A stretch of DNA of 64,000 nt from JALYUM01 sp036688685 (GTDB taxonomy: Bacteria > Pseudomonadota > Gammaproteobacteria > Burkholderiales > Burkholderiaceae_D). The translations under genes and the position numbers were made by a program. Positions within the stretch are counted from its first letter, which is position 1. Every line of letters begins with the position of its first letter. Under the pieces are notes generated by a model that was not told where the DNA came from, searched no databases, and saw only the letters and a program-made list of their open reading frames with translations. The stretch is taken from contig NZ_JAQQPS010000002.1 in NCBI RefSeq assembly GCF_036688685.1, forward strand, positions 303,960 to 367,959, in the 5' to 3' direction. Shown here piece after piece: positions 19,595-28,295 of this stretch.

Positions 19595-20940
19595 TTGAAC
19601 TTGGCTAGTCTTATCCGGATGAACAAGCCTGTACCGATCAGTACCGCAGCCAGGGTCATCGGCGCCTCGACCAGCACAGGCTGAAAGTGTCCGCTGCGCC
19701 TTCAAGGAGGCACAATGTTAGCCCACCGCATCCGGCTCAATCCGAACAATGTTCAGGCAACGTCTTTATCCAAAGCCGCCGGTGTTGCTCGCTTCGCCTA
19801 TAACTGGGCGCTCAATGAGTGGAAACGGCAGTACGACGTTTGCCAAACAAACCCTGCGCTGCCAAAACCGAACGAGGCTGCACTGCGTCGCCAGCTCAAT
19901 GCCATCAAGCGTAGCAGTTTTCCGTGGATGCTTGAGGTAACCAAGAACGCGCCGCAAATGGCCATCATGCAATTAGGCGACGCTTTCCAGAACTTCTTTG
20001 CGGGACGCAGCCGTTACCCGACTTTCCGCCAGAAAGGCCATGATGACCGATTTACGCTCACCAACGACCAGTTCAACATTGTCGGCAAGCGCATCCGCAT
20101 TCCTAAACTGGGCTGGGTGCGTATGCGCGAGTCGTTGCGTTATGCGGGCCACATTGTCTCGGCGACGGTCGCGCGTCATGCAGGCCACTGGTACGCCAGC
20201 ATTACTGTCGATACGCCTGACGAAACGTCCTTACCGCAAGCCGAAAACCAAGGTGCGGTTGGGGTGGACCTGGGCATTACGGCGCTGGCCACACTGTCGA
20301 CCGGTGAGAAAGTTGTCGGGCCGAAGGCTTTGACAACGCTATTGAAGAAGCTGCGCCGCCTCGGACGCAGTCTGTCGCGGAAGGTCAAAGGCTCAAGCAA
20401 CCGGGCCAAGGCAAGGCAGAAGCTGGAGCGGTTACATGCGCGCATCGCCCACCTGCGCAGCGACTGCCTGCACAAGCTGACAACAGAGCTGACGCGCCGT
20501 TTTCATACCATCGTCATCGAGGACCTGAACGTGAAAGGCATGTTGAAAAATCACCGCCTGGCGCGCGCCATCGCCGACATGGGCTTTCATGAATTGCGTC
20601 GCCAACTCACCTACAAAGCAGGGCGGCGCGGTGGTGAAGTCGTCGTCGCCGATCGCTGGTATCCAAGCAGCAAGCTGTGTTCAAACTGTGGGGACAAGCT
20701 CGAGAGGCTTGATCTGGGAGTCAGGCAGTGGCACTGCCCGGTGTGCCATGCGATGCATGACCGCGACATCAATGCGGCGATCAATTTGAGAAATCTGGCG
20801 GTAAGTTCTACCGCTGCGGCCTGTGGAGGGGACAGCTCTGGCCATGCGTGCAAACGCAAGGCGAAACCGGCCCCAGCGAAGCGGGAATCCAACGGCAAGA
20901 AAACTTAGCTTCGGCTAGGTTTGCGTGAGTTTGGAGGAAC
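19577..20940 (+). mobile_element. IS200/IS605-superfamily element carrying only tnpB
   Basis: The element splits a serine hydrolase gene without a target duplication. Joining 19576 to 20941 (or 19570 to 20944) restores the hydrolase reading frame, so the ends lie within a few bases of these points. The left flank ends in TTTAAC, which matches the known IS605-type target. Both ends carry hairpins with TTCG loops: an imperfect one at 19577-19592 and a 9-bp one (one G-T pair) at 20901-20922. No tnpA is present, so movement would need a transposase in trans. Confidence 0.8.
19715..20908 (+). CDS. tnpB: TnpB-type RNA-guided endonuclease of an IS605-like element
   Basis: The 397-residue protein has an N-terminal helix-turn-helix/WED-like region, an OrfB central domain and a split RuvC nuclease: Asp185 in GVDLGI, Glu269 in IVIEDLN and Asp351 in HDRDINAA. 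A four-cysteine zinc ribbon lies between the last two (C322, C325, C341, C344). All catalytic residues are present, so it may be active. A strong AAGGAGG precedes the ATG. The stop codon lies inside the right-end hairpin. TnpB proteins cut DNA guided by an RNA made from the transposon's right end. Confidence 0.95.
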   Translation: MLAHRIRLNPNNVQATSLSKAAGVARFAYNWALNEWKRQYDVCQTNPALPKPNEAALRRQLNAIKRSSFPWMLEVTKNAPQMAIMQLGDAFQNFFAGRSRYPTFRQKGHDDRFTLTNDQFNIVGKRIRIPKLGWVRMRESLRYAGHIVSATVARHAGHWYASITVDTPDETSLPQAENQGAVGVDLGITALATLSTGEKVVGPKALTTLLKKLRRLGRSLSRKVKGSSNRAKARQKLERLHARIAHLRSDCLHKLTTELTRRFHTIVIEDLNVKGMLKNHRLARAIADMGFHELRRQLTYKAGRRGGEVVVADRWYPSSKLCSNCGDKLERLDLGVRQWHCPVCHAMHDRDINAAINLRNLAVSSTAAACGGDSSGHACKRKAKPAPAKRESNGKKT

Positions 20941-20960
20941 GGTGGCGGCATGTGGATCGA
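20800..20960 (+). ncRNA. Predicted omega/reRNA scaffold plus guide of the tnpB element
   Basis: In IS605-type elements the guide RNA covers the 3' end of tnpB and the right end, with the guide taken from flanking DNA. Here the perfect-loop hairpin at 20901-20922 and the following bases to 20940 would be the scaffold end, and GGTGGCGGCATGTGGATCGA (20941-20960) the guide. The 5' limit is a guess; no promoter or processing site was identified. Confidence 0.45.
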
Positions 20961-21273
20961 TAGCTGGGATATGGCGCGCCTCGGCTACCTGTGGCTGCGC
21001 CAGGGTGCCTGGAAGGGCAGGCAGATCGTGCCGGCGCCCTACGTCAGCACTGCGCTCACGCCGAGCGCCAACGGGCCCGATTATGGCTATCTATGGTGGT
21101 TGAATACCAAGGGCAAGAATTTGCCCGGGATGCCGGCCACGGCCTATGCCGCGCTGGGGGCGGGCAGCAACAGCATCGTGGTCTCGCCCGAGCACGACCT
21201 GGTGGTCGTGTGGCGCTGGCACGCGGGCAATCCGGCCGAGTTTGTGAAGCGGGTGGCAGAGGCCATCAAGTAG
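20941..21273 (+). pseudogene. Serine hydrolase, 3' part, separated by the tnpB element
   Basis: The frame encodes the C-terminal part of the hydrolase started at 18785: GGGMWIDSWDMARLGYLWLR is the family's conserved block after the active-site half, followed by YGYLWW and a final helix. It reads in phase with the 5' part when the insertion is removed. It has no ribosome-binding site of its own apart from a GGAGGAAC in the element end, which might allow translation of a fragment from the ATG at 20950. Confidence 0.88.
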
Positions 21274-21310
21274 TTTCAGCAGGCGCGCAACCTGCACGCC
21301 TACTTGCGCA

Positions 21311-22576
21311 TCAATGGAAGTGCTCGGTCCCTTCCGGCGTATCTTCCGGCATCTCCGCATGCACCAGCTCGCCGCCCGGATCGGCGAACAGCGGCGCGCC
21401 GCAATCGTCGCAGTACTCGGCCACATAGCGCTCGCCGATTTTCTTGACGTGGTTGATGCCCACTTCCTTCAGGTGGCCGATGATTTCATCGACCGGCGTC
21501 ACCAGCACCGGCTCGCTGCCCGGCGCACCCGGCTGCAGGCCGTTCATCGGCGTGCCGTCTTCGTCTTCCTGGCCATACAGCGGCCAGACGATGCCGTACA
21601 CCACGTCGGCGGTCTGGCGCAGCGTGAAGCTGACGCGGTATTCGTCGACCTGGCCGTCCGCCGCTTCTTCACCAAACCCGGCAATCACGGCGCGCAGATC
21701 GGCCGCTTCCACGCCCAGCACATTGGTTAAATAGTGCACCGCGGCGCGGATCGAGACCGGGCGCACCAGCTTGTCGGCTTCGCGGCAGGCCACGTAATAC
21801 GCTTCCGGCAGCAAGACTTCGATGCCGCAACCGGGCATCAGGCGCGCCAGCGTCGGGGTCGCCTGCGTGCGCCACTGCTCCAGCGCCTTGCTACGCTCGG
21901 CCACGAAATTCACATGGTGGGCTGGCTCTTGCCAGCGGAACATTGGCGCGCCCTGCGGCGCGATGATTACCGCCAGCAAATAGCGCGTGTCGGCCAGGAA
22001 GGGCGCCGTATCGGGCGCGCGCGCGGGCGCCTTGATGGCACTGCCCTTGTGCGCCGACTGGGCCAGCTTGTGGGTCATCGCATATGCTTCTGCATGCGTG
22101 CGCGGCAACTGGTCGATGGCGTACAGGGTGGGCGCGATCGCCAGGCGTGTGCCTTCGGCCAGCAGGTGGGCGGAGAAATGCGCCGACAGGGTCGTCATGA
22201 TCTCGCCAGGGATGGGGCCGGACGCAATCGTGAAACGGGTCCAGGCCAGGATCGGCGCGGCGACCAGCAGGGCTTGCCAGGTCACTTCGACGCCGTCCTG
22301 CATCTCGACCATCGTCGACGATTCACTGATGGCTTCAACGCCATCCATCAGCACGTCGTAGGCCGCCAGGTCGTCCTTGAACAGCATGTTCAGCGAGGCA
22401 TCGATGCTGTCCTGGTGGCTGGTTTTGAGCAGCTTTTGCAGGTGCGTGTCGAGGTGGCGTTCGAGGACGCGCTCTTCGACGCGGCTGGCAACCTGGACGA
22501 TGGCTTGGGAGAGGCTGGCAAGGCGCAGGCTTTCTGCCGACAATTTTGGTGTGGAATCTTTAGATGGACGACGCAT
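21311..22576 (-). CDS. DUF2863 family protein
   Basis: This 421-residue cytoplasmic protein matches, from memory of the family, the betaproteobacterial DUF2863 proteins (start MRRP, acidic C-terminal end with CDDCGAPLFAD). Function is unknown. A CxxC in the C-terminal region (YCDDCG) suggests a metal-binding or rubredoxin-like knuckle. It is divergent from modA, separated by 182 bases, and ends close to the interrupted hydrolase gene on the opposite strand. Confidence 0.75.
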   Translation of the reverse strand: MRRPSKDSTPKLSAESLRLASLSQAIVQVASRVEERVLERHLDTHLQKLLKTSHQDSIDASLNMLFKDDLAAYDVLMDGVEAISESSTMVEMQDGVEVTWQALLVAAPILAWTRFTIASGPIPGEIMTTLSAHFSAHLLAEGTRLAIAPTLYAIDQLPRTHAEAYAMTHKLAQSAHKGSAIKAPARAPDTAPFLADTRYLLAVIIAPQGAPMFRWQEPAHHVNFVAERSKALEQWRTQATPTLARLMPGCGIEVLLPEAYYVACREADKLVRPVSIRAAVHYLTNVLGVEAADLRAVIAGFGEEAADGQVDEYRVSFTLRQTADVVYGIVWPLYGQEDEDGTPMNGLQPGAPGSEPVLVTPVDEIIGHLKEVGINHVKKIGERYVAEYCDDCGAPLFADPGGELVHAEMPEDTPEGTEHFH

Positions 22577-22719
22577 ATCGCTTTGAAGTCTCGTTGTGAA
22601 GTTTGCGGATCGGTGTCCTGGGCGTGCTTTTCAAGCGGATGCCATATTGTAGTTGATTCACGTCGGCGCGTTACCTTGTGTGTGCCAACGCGCTGTCAAA
22701 CTGGCATCCTCTGGCTTCT

Positions 22720-22745
22720 CGCTATATACTCAGGAATATATCGCG
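22720..22745. promoter_or_regulatory. Candidate ModE operator upstream of modA
   Basis: CGCTATATA and ATATATCGCG half-sites separated by about 7 bases resemble the ModE box. It overlaps a possible -10 (TATACT, 22725-22730) and lies 13 bases before the modA start, so binding would repress the operon when molybdate is plentiful. A modE-type gene closes the operon. Confidence 0.6.
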
Positions 22746-22758
22746 CACCGGAGCTTTC

Positions 22759-23502
22759 ATGTACCGTCTTGCCTTGCTGCTGTTTGCCGCGGCCGTTTCC
22801 ATGCCCGCGTTCGCCGATGAAGTGAGCGTGGCTGTCGCCGCCAATTTCACGGCGCCGATGAAAGTCATCGCCGCCCAATTCGAAAAAGACACCGGCCACA
22901 AGGTCCTCGCTTCCTACGGCGCCACCGGCAAATTCTATGCGCAGATCCGCAACGGGGCGCCGTTTGACATCCTGCTGGCCGCCGACGATGCCACCCCGGC
23001 CAAACTGGACCAGGAAAGCGCCACCGCACCGAACACGCGCTTCACCTACGCCATTGGCAAACTTGTGCTGTGGAGTGCGCAGGCGGGCGTGGTCGACGCC
23101 AAAGGCGATGTGCTGAAAACCGGCAAATTCGACCATCTGGCCGTGGCCAATCCAAAGCTGGCGCCGTACGGTCTGGCCGCCGTCGAAACGCTGCAGAAGC
23201 TGAACCTGCTCACCACATGGCAAGCCAAATTCGTCACCGGCGAAAACATTGGTCAAACCTACCAGTTCGTCGCCAGTGGCGCCGCGTCACTGGGGTTTGT
23301 CGCCATGTCGCAAGTGTATGAAGGCAACAAGCTGAAAAGCGGCTCGGCCTGGATGGTGCCATCACACCTGTACAGCCCGATTCGCCAGGATGCCGTTGTT
23401 CTCAGCAGGGGCGGCAACAAGCCGGCGGTGGCTGCCTTCGTCACCTTCCTCAAGGGCGATGCGGCAAAAGCGATCATCCGCTCCTACGGCTACGGTCTGT
23501 AA
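22759..23502 (+). CDS. modA: Molybdate ABC transporter substrate-binding protein
   Basis: The 247-residue periplasmic protein has a cleaved signal peptide (ending AFADE) and the ModA fold: VSVAVAANFTAPMK at the start, GATGKFYAQI, and VASGAASLGFVAMSQV near the C-terminus. It binds molybdate or tungstate and delivers it to ModB. GGAG lies 5-8 bases before the ATG at 22759, which also precedes the signal peptide. It is the first gene of modABC. Confidence 0.93.
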   Translation: MYRLALLLFAAAVSMPAFADEVSVAVAANFTAPMKVIAAQFEKDTGHKVLASYGATGKFYAQIRNGAPFDILLAADDATPAKLDQESATAPNTRFTYAIGKLVLWSAQAGVVDAKGDVLKTGKFDHLAVANPKLAPYGLAAVETLQKLNLLTTWQAKFVTGENIGQTYQFVASGAASLGFVAMSQVYEGNKLKSGSAWMVPSHLYSPIRQDAVVLSRGGNKPAVAAFVTFLKGDAAKAIIRSYGYGL

Positions 23503-23505
23503 GCC

Positions 23506-24180
23506 ATGCTCGATGCCGAAGACTGGGGCGCGATCTGGCTGACCCTGAAGCTGGCCACGCTGGTCACGCTGTTGCTGCTGCTGATCGGCACGCCGCTGGC
23601 GTGGTGGCTGGCGCGCACCCGCTCGCGCCTGAAAAACGCGATCGGCGCCGTGGTCGCGCTGCCGCTGGTGCTGCCGCCTTCGGTACTCGGTTTCTATCTG
23701 CTGGTGACCATGGGGCCGCACGGCCCCATCGGTCACCTGACCCAGTGGCTGGGCATTGGCTTGCTGCCGTTTACCTTCCCCGGCCTGGTGCTCGGCTCGC
23801 TGCTGTATTCGATGCCGTTCGTGATCCAGCCGCTGCAGAACGCCTTCGAGGCCATCGGCGCGCGCCCGCTGGAAGTGGCCGCCACCTTGCGCGCCAGTCC
23901 GCTCGACACCTTTTTTCACGTCGTGCTGCCGCTGGCCAAACCGGGTTTCATTACCGCCGCCACGCTCGGCTTTGCCCACACCATCGGTGAATTCGGCGTG
24001 GTGCTGATGATTGGCGGGAATGTGCCGAACGTCACGCGCGTGGTGTCGGTGCAAATCTATGGCCACGTCGAAGCGCTCGAATATGCCCAGGCGCACTGGC
24101 TGGCCGGCGGCATGCTGGTGCTCAGTTTTATTGCATTGCTGCTGCTGTACACCTTCAATCCGACCCGGACGCCCAAATGA
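23506..24180 (+). CDS. modB: Molybdate ABC transporter permease
   Basis: A 224-residue inner-membrane permease with five or six hydrophobic segments and the EAA-type cytoplasmic loop (EVAATLRASPLDTFFHVVLPLAKPG) that contacts the ATPase, here quoted as EVAATLRASP and VVLPLAKPG. It forms the channel of the molybdate importer. It starts 3 bases after modA stops and its stop overlaps the modC start (ATGA), so the three are translated together. Confidence 0.95.
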   Translation: MLDAEDWGAIWLTLKLATLVTLLLLLIGTPLAWWLARTRSRLKNAIGAVVALPLVLPPSVLGFYLLVTMGPHGPIGHLTQWLGIGLLPFTFPGLVLGSLLYSMPFVIQPLQNAFEAIGARPLEVAATLRASPLDTFFHVVLPLAKPGFITAATLGFAHTIGEFGVVLMIGGNVPNVTRVVSVQIYGHVEALEYAQAHWLAGGMLVLSFIALLLLYTFNPTRTPK

Positions 24181-25262
24181 TCAAGCTCGGCTGCGATGTG
24201 GCCCGCACGGGCTTTTCCATGCACGTGGACCTCGCACTGCCGGGGCGCGGCGTAACCGCGCTGTTCGGTCATTCCGGCTCCGGCAAGACCACCATCCTGC
24301 GCGCCGTCGCCGGTCTCGAGCGCCATGCCAACGGCTACCTCGAGGTCAATGGGGCGCTCTGGCAGGACGATGCGCGCGGCCTGTTCGTGCCGACGCACCA
24401 GCGCGCACTCGGCTATGTGTTCCAGGAAGCGAGCCTGTTTACCCACCTGTCGGTGCGTGGCAACCTCGATTTCGTGCTGAAACGCACGACCAACAAAGGC
24501 ACGGCCCTGTTCGACCACGTGCTGGCCTTGCTCGGCATCGAACACTTGCTGGAACGGGCCACGCCTGATTTGTCCGGTGGCGAGCGCCAGCGCGTGGCCA
24601 TCGCCCGGGCGCTGTTGACGCAGCCAACGATTCTGCTGATGGATGAGCCGCTGGCGGCCCTGGACGCGCGTCGCAAGGAAGAGGTGCTGCCCTACCTGGA
24701 GCGCATCCACGCCGAGCTGGATATCCCGATGCTGTACGTCAGCCACGCGGCCGAAGAGGTGGCGCGCCTGGCCGACCACGTGGTCCTGCTCGGGAACGGC
24801 AAGGTGCTGGCCAGTGGACCGGCCGCCGATACGCTGGCGCGTCTGGACCTGGCGGACGGCCTGGCAATTGACGCCGGTGTGCTGGTCGAAGGCGTCGTGC
24901 ATGGCATCGACGCGGCATATGGACTGGTGCACCTGCAGGCGGCGGGCGCCACCTGGTACGTCGCGCACGCCGCACTGGCGCTGGGCACGCAGCTGCGCCT
25001 GCGCGTGCTCGCGCGCGACGTCAGCCTGGCGCTGGCGCGGCCAGAGGACAGCTCGGTGCTGAACCTGGTGCAGGCGAAGGTGGTGGCCACCTGGCCGGCG
25101 AATACGCCGGCCCACGTCATCGTCAAGCTCGACGCCGCCGGCACGGCGCTGCTGGCGCGCATCACGCGGCGCTCGTACGACCAGCTGCACCTCGAGATTG
25201 GCAAGCCAGTCTGGGCGCAGGTAAAAGCCGTGGCCTTGCTATCGATAAAACCCGGACCATGA
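24177..25262 (+). CDS. modC: Molybdate ABC transporter ATP-binding protein with Mop domain
   Basis: The 361-residue ATPase has Walker A GHSGSGKT, signature LSGGERQR, Walker B ILLMDEPLA and the H-loop VSHA, followed by a C-terminal molybdate-binding Mop domain (about 290-355). The Mop domain lets ModC sense cytoplasmic molybdate. It powers molybdate import with ModB and ModA. Sequence length and order are standard for modC. Confidence 0.95.
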   Translation: MIKLGCDVARTGFSMHVDLALPGRGVTALFGHSGSGKTTILRAVAGLERHANGYLEVNGALWQDDARGLFVPTHQRALGYVFQEASLFTHLSVRGNLDFVLKRTTNKGTALFDHVLALLGIEHLLERATPDLSGGERQRVAIARALLTQPTILLMDEPLAALDARRKEEVLPYLERIHAELDIPMLYVSHAAEEVARLADHVVLLGNGKVLASGPAADTLARLDLADGLAIDAGVLVEGVVHGIDAAYGLVHLQAAGATWYVAHAALALGTQLRLRVLARDVSLALARPEDSSVLNLVQAKVVATWPANTPAHVIVKLDAAGTALLARITRRSYDQLHLEIGKPVWAQVKAVALLSIKPGP

Positions 25263-25269
25263 GGACAAG

Positions 25270-25629
25270 ATGACGATGCGGATCGATGTAAAAGTGCGCG
25301 TGCGTGCCGGCGACGAGATTGCCATGGGCCCAGGCAAGGCCGACCTGCTCGACGCGATTGGCGCCACCGGCTCGATCAGCGCCGCCGCGCGCAGCATGAA
25401 TATGTCGTACCGGCGCGCCTGGCTGCTGGTGGACGTGATGAACCGCAGCTTCCGCGCGCCACTGGTGATCGGCGCAGCCGGCGGTCATCAGGGCGGCGGC
25501 GCCGGCGTGACCGAGACCGGGCGCGCGGTGCTGGCCGCCTTCCGTGCCATGGAAGCGGCCAGCACGGCGGCGGTAGCGGCCCATGCGGCGGCGCTGGCCA
25601 GCCTGCTGCGCGGCGCGCCTGGCGAATAA
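25270..25629 (+). CDS. modE: Short ModE-type winged-helix regulator (DNA-binding domain only)
   Basis: The 119-residue protein is the N-terminal winged helix-turn-helix of ModE: DLLDAIGATGSISAAARSM and YRRAWLLVDVMN, with the wing ending GGGAGVTETG. The two molybdate-binding Mop repeats of full-length ModE are missing, so it cannot bind molybdate in the classical way by itself; such short forms are common in Proteobacteria. It follows modC by 7 bases and likely acts on the operator-like sequence before modA. Confidence 0.88.
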   Translation: MTMRIDVKVRVRAGDEIAMGPGKADLLDAIGATGSISAAARSMNMSYRRAWLLVDVMNRSFRAPLVIGAAGGHQGGGAGVTETGRAVLAAFRAMEAASTAAVAAHAAALASLLRGAPGE

Positions 25630-25672
25630 ATTCTTGAAACGTTGAATCTGTTATCGGCTTGTCCACGTACAA

Positions 25673-25703
25673 GTGTATGATGAATAAAAAAATCGTCATA
25701 CAC
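25673..25703. promoter_or_regulatory. Candidate NikR operator before the first TonB receptor
   Basis: A perfect inverted repeat GTGTATGA/TCATACAC with a 15-base spacer contains GTATGA-N15-TCATAC. The E. coli NikR operator is GTATGA-N16-TCATAC, and even the spacer resembles it (GAATA and AAATCG are shared). A TATGAT -10-like hexamer overlaps the left arm. NikR is encoded at the end of this island. Confidence 0.82.
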
Positions 25704-25718
25704 ATGGAAGACACCACG

Positions 25719-27788
25719 ATGCCGCCTTGTATTATCAGAACTCCCGTTTGCCTGGCGCTGGCCGCCCTGTTCAGCACACCGGCGCTGGCCGACGATGCGC
25801 CTGCCGCGCCCCTCAATACCGTTGTCGTCGCAGGTTCGCGCGCCTCGCAGCTGGGCGTGGCGGAAAGCGCCAGTGCCGGGATTGTCACCCAGAAGCAGCT
25901 TGAGGCGCGCACGGTGTACCGCCCTGGTGAATTGCTGGAAGTGACACCCGGCCTGATCGTCAGCCAGCACAGCGGAGAAGGCAAGGCCAACCAGTTTTAT
26001 CTGCGCGGTATCAACCTGGACCATGGTACCGACCTGCGCACCAGCGTCGACGGGATGCTGGTCAACCAGCGCACCCACGCGCACGGGCAGGGCTGGACCG
26101 ATGTGAACTTCATGATTCCGGAGCTGTCGTCTTACCTGGAATACGCCAAGGGACCGTACAGCGCGGAGCAGGGCGATTTCGCCTCGGCCGGCGCGGTGAG
26201 CGTGCATTACGCGAATACCCTGGCGCAGGGCATTGCCAGCGTCGGCATCGGCCAGAATGGCTACGGCCGCACCCTGATCGCCGACTCGCCGCAAGTTGGC
26301 AACGGTAATCTGCTGTACGCACTGGAGCTGTTCAAGAACGATGGCCCGTTCGTCAACAAGGACAAATACCGCAAACTGAACGGCGTGCTGCGTTACAGCG
26401 AGGGTAGCGAGACGAATGGCTTCAACGTCAGCCTGATGGCCTACAAGGCGCACTGGAACGCCACCGACCAAGTGCCGCAGCGCGCGCTCGAGAATGGGCA
26501 GCTGGCCAGCCGCTTCGACACCATCGACCCCACCGACGGGGGCGAGGCGCACCGTTACAGCCTGTCCGGCGCGTGGATCCGCACTGACGCCGACAGCAGC
26601 ACGAAGGTCAACGCTTACGTGGTTCAGAACCAGCTCGACCTGTACTCGAATTTTACGTATTTCCTCGATCACCCGGACACCGGCGACCAGTTCGAGCAGC
26701 CCGACCGCCGCATCACGCTGGGTCTGAACGCGTCGCACGCGTGGCGCGCGCAGCTGTTCAACCGGGCATCCGAGACGGTGCTCGGTCTGCAGCTGCAGAG
26801 CGACGATATCCACAACGGTTTGTATGACACCCAGGCGCGCGTGCGCACTGCGACCACGCGCGAGGATCACGTGCGCGAACGCAGCGCCGGCCTGTATGCG
26901 CAGAACGCCATCGTCTGGCAACCGTGGTTTCGCACGGTGCTGGGCGCGCGCGCAGATTATGTCCACAACGATGTGACGAGCGCGCTGCCGGTCAATTCCG
27001 GTCGCGCCAGCGGGCACCAGTTCAGCCCGAAAGCCGCGTTTATTTTTGGCCCGTGGGACAAGACCGAGTTTTACGTCAACCTGGGGCGCGGCTTTCACAG
27101 CAACGATGCGCGCGGCACCACGATCCGGGTCGACCCGAAAAATCCGGACACGGCGGCCACCCGCGAAGCGCCGCTGGTTGCCTCAAAAGGGCTGGAGCTG
27201 GGCGCGCGCAGTGAACTGGTGCGCGGCCTGCAAACCAGCCTGGCGCTGTTCCAGCTCGATTACGATTCGGAGCTGCTGTTTGCCGGCGACGCTGGTTCCA
27301 CGGCCGACACCGGCCGCCCGAGCCGGCGGCGCGGGTTAGAGCTGTCGAACTACTACAAGCTGGCCAACTGGCTGACGGTCGACGCCGACCTCGCCTACGC
27401 GCGCACGCGCTATCGCGACAGCGACCCGGCCGGCCGCTTCATACCCGGCTCGATCGAAGGGGTGGCGTCGCTGGCGCTCACGGTCGATAACGTCGGGCCG
27501 TGGTTCGGGGCGCTGCAGCTGCGCTACTTCGGGCCACGCCCGCTGATTGAAGACAACAGCGTGCGCTCGCGCGCGACCGGGACCGTCAACGGGCGCATCG
27601 GCTACAAGCTGGCGCCGAACCTGCGCCTGGCGCTCGAGGTGTACAACCTGACTGACCGGCGCGATTCGGCCATCGATTATTACTACCAGTCGCGCTTGCC
27701 AGGTGAAGCGGCCGAGGGACGCATGGACATCCACTTCCATCCGGTCGAATCACGCTCGGTACGCCTGAACCTGGTGGCGAACTTCTAG
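25719..27788 (+). CDS. TonB-dependent outer-membrane receptor, probably nickel-responsive
   Basis: About 689 residues: a signal peptide ending ALADDA, a plug domain (about 35-145, with ITQKQLEARTVYRPGEL-type start, YLRGINLDHGTD and VDGMLVN) and a 22-stranded barrel ending in a C-terminal Phe (NLVANF). The motif THAHGQGW in the plug is His-rich. Starts at 25704 and 25719 are possible; the latter has GGAAG upstream and gives a clean signal peptide. A NikR-type operator directly before the gene argues that it imports a nickel complex. A longer ORF from 25659 would read through the operator and is unlikely. Confidence 0.85.
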   Translation: MPPCIIRTPVCLALAALFSTPALADDAPAAPLNTVVVAGSRASQLGVAESASAGIVTQKQLEARTVYRPGELLEVTPGLIVSQHSGEGKANQFYLRGINLDHGTDLRTSVDGMLVNQRTHAHGQGWTDVNFMIPELSSYLEYAKGPYSAEQGDFASAGAVSVHYANTLAQGIASVGIGQNGYGRTLIADSPQVGNGNLLYALELFKNDGPFVNKDKYRKLNGVLRYSEGSETNGFNVSLMAYKAHWNATDQVPQRALENGQLASRFDTIDPTDGGEAHRYSLSGAWIRTDADSSTKVNAYVVQNQLDLYSNFTYFLDHPDTGDQFEQPDRRITLGLNASHAWRAQLFNRASETVLGLQLQSDDIHNGLYDTQARVRTATTREDHVRERSAGLYAQNAIVWQPWFRTVLGARADYVHNDVTSALPVNSGRASGHQFSPKAAFIFGPWDKTEFYVNLGRGFHSNDARGTTIRVDPKNPDTAATREAPLVASKGLELGARSELVRGLQTSLALFQLDYDSELLFAGDAGSTADTGRPSRRRGLELSNYYKLANWLTVDADLAYARTRYRDSDPAGRFIPGSIEGVASLALTVDNVGPWFGALQLRYFGPRPLIEDNSVRSRATGTVNGRIGYKLAPNLRLALEVYNLTDRRDSAIDYYYQSRLPGEAAEGRMDIHFHPVESRSVRLNLVANF

Positions 27789-27812
27789 GCGGCGCTGGCT
27801 TATAATCCCGGT

Positions 27813-28196
27813 ATGTATCGGAGCGCGAAAAGGTGGAGTGCCTGCGCATGGATCGCCATCATGGCCATCCTGTTTAACGCGCTCGTCCCGGTGCTCTCGC
27901 ATGCCCGCGCCAACGCCGGCGCAGCGGCCGCGCAAGTCGAAATTTGTACTGCGATGGGCGTGACGATGGTGGCTATCCCAGGCGACAAGCCCGACCCGGG
28001 CCAACTGGCCAAGGGCATGAACCACTGCGCCTGGTGCGCCACCCACGCCGGCTCGTTCGGACTCCCGCCGCAGTCGGTCACGCTGTTTGCCGTGCTGGGC
28101 GGACACGATGTGTACCCGAGCTTATTCTTTCAATCGCCTTCCCCCCTGCCTGCCTGGAGCGTCGCGCAAGCGCGCGCGCCGCCTGCCGCCGTCTGA
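27813..28196 (+). CDS. DUF2946 family membrane protein
   Basis: The 127-residue protein has one hydrophobic N-terminal segment (about 12-32) and a CTAMG...HCAWC pattern of cysteines and histidine typical of DUF2946. Family members usually neighbour TonB receptors and copper or nickel-type uptake genes, and the Cys/His cluster suggests metal binding. The start at 27813 is the only in-frame ATG before the membrane helix. It lies between two TonB receptor genes and is likely part of their operon. Confidence 0.8.
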   Translation: MYRSAKRWSACAWIAIMAILFNALVPVLSHARANAGAAAAQVEICTAMGVTMVAIPGDKPDPGQLAKGMNHCAWCATHAGSFGLPPQSVTLFAVLGGHDVYPSLFFQSPSPLPAWSVAQARAPPAAV

Positions 28197-28295
28197 TTTT
28201 TCTGCTCTTTTCCTGACGTTCGCCTGCGCGACCGGCACACCCGTACCGTGGTCGTGCCCGGCGCCGTCATTCCCCATGCATTTTTGGAAAACCAT

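Noticed and set aside
20950..21273. Separate small gene after the tnpB element
   Set aside because: The sequence is the exact continuation of the serine hydrolase in the same phase, so it is a gene fragment, not an independent gene.
25659..25718. Longer N-terminus for the first TonB receptor
   Set aside because: It would begin with a TTG codon upstream of the NikR-like operator and put the operator inside coding sequence; the signal peptide begins only near 25719.
27801..27806. TATAAT before the DUF2946 gene as its own promoter
   Set aside because: It is only 7 bases from the start codon and lacks a -35 partner, so it is likely chance.
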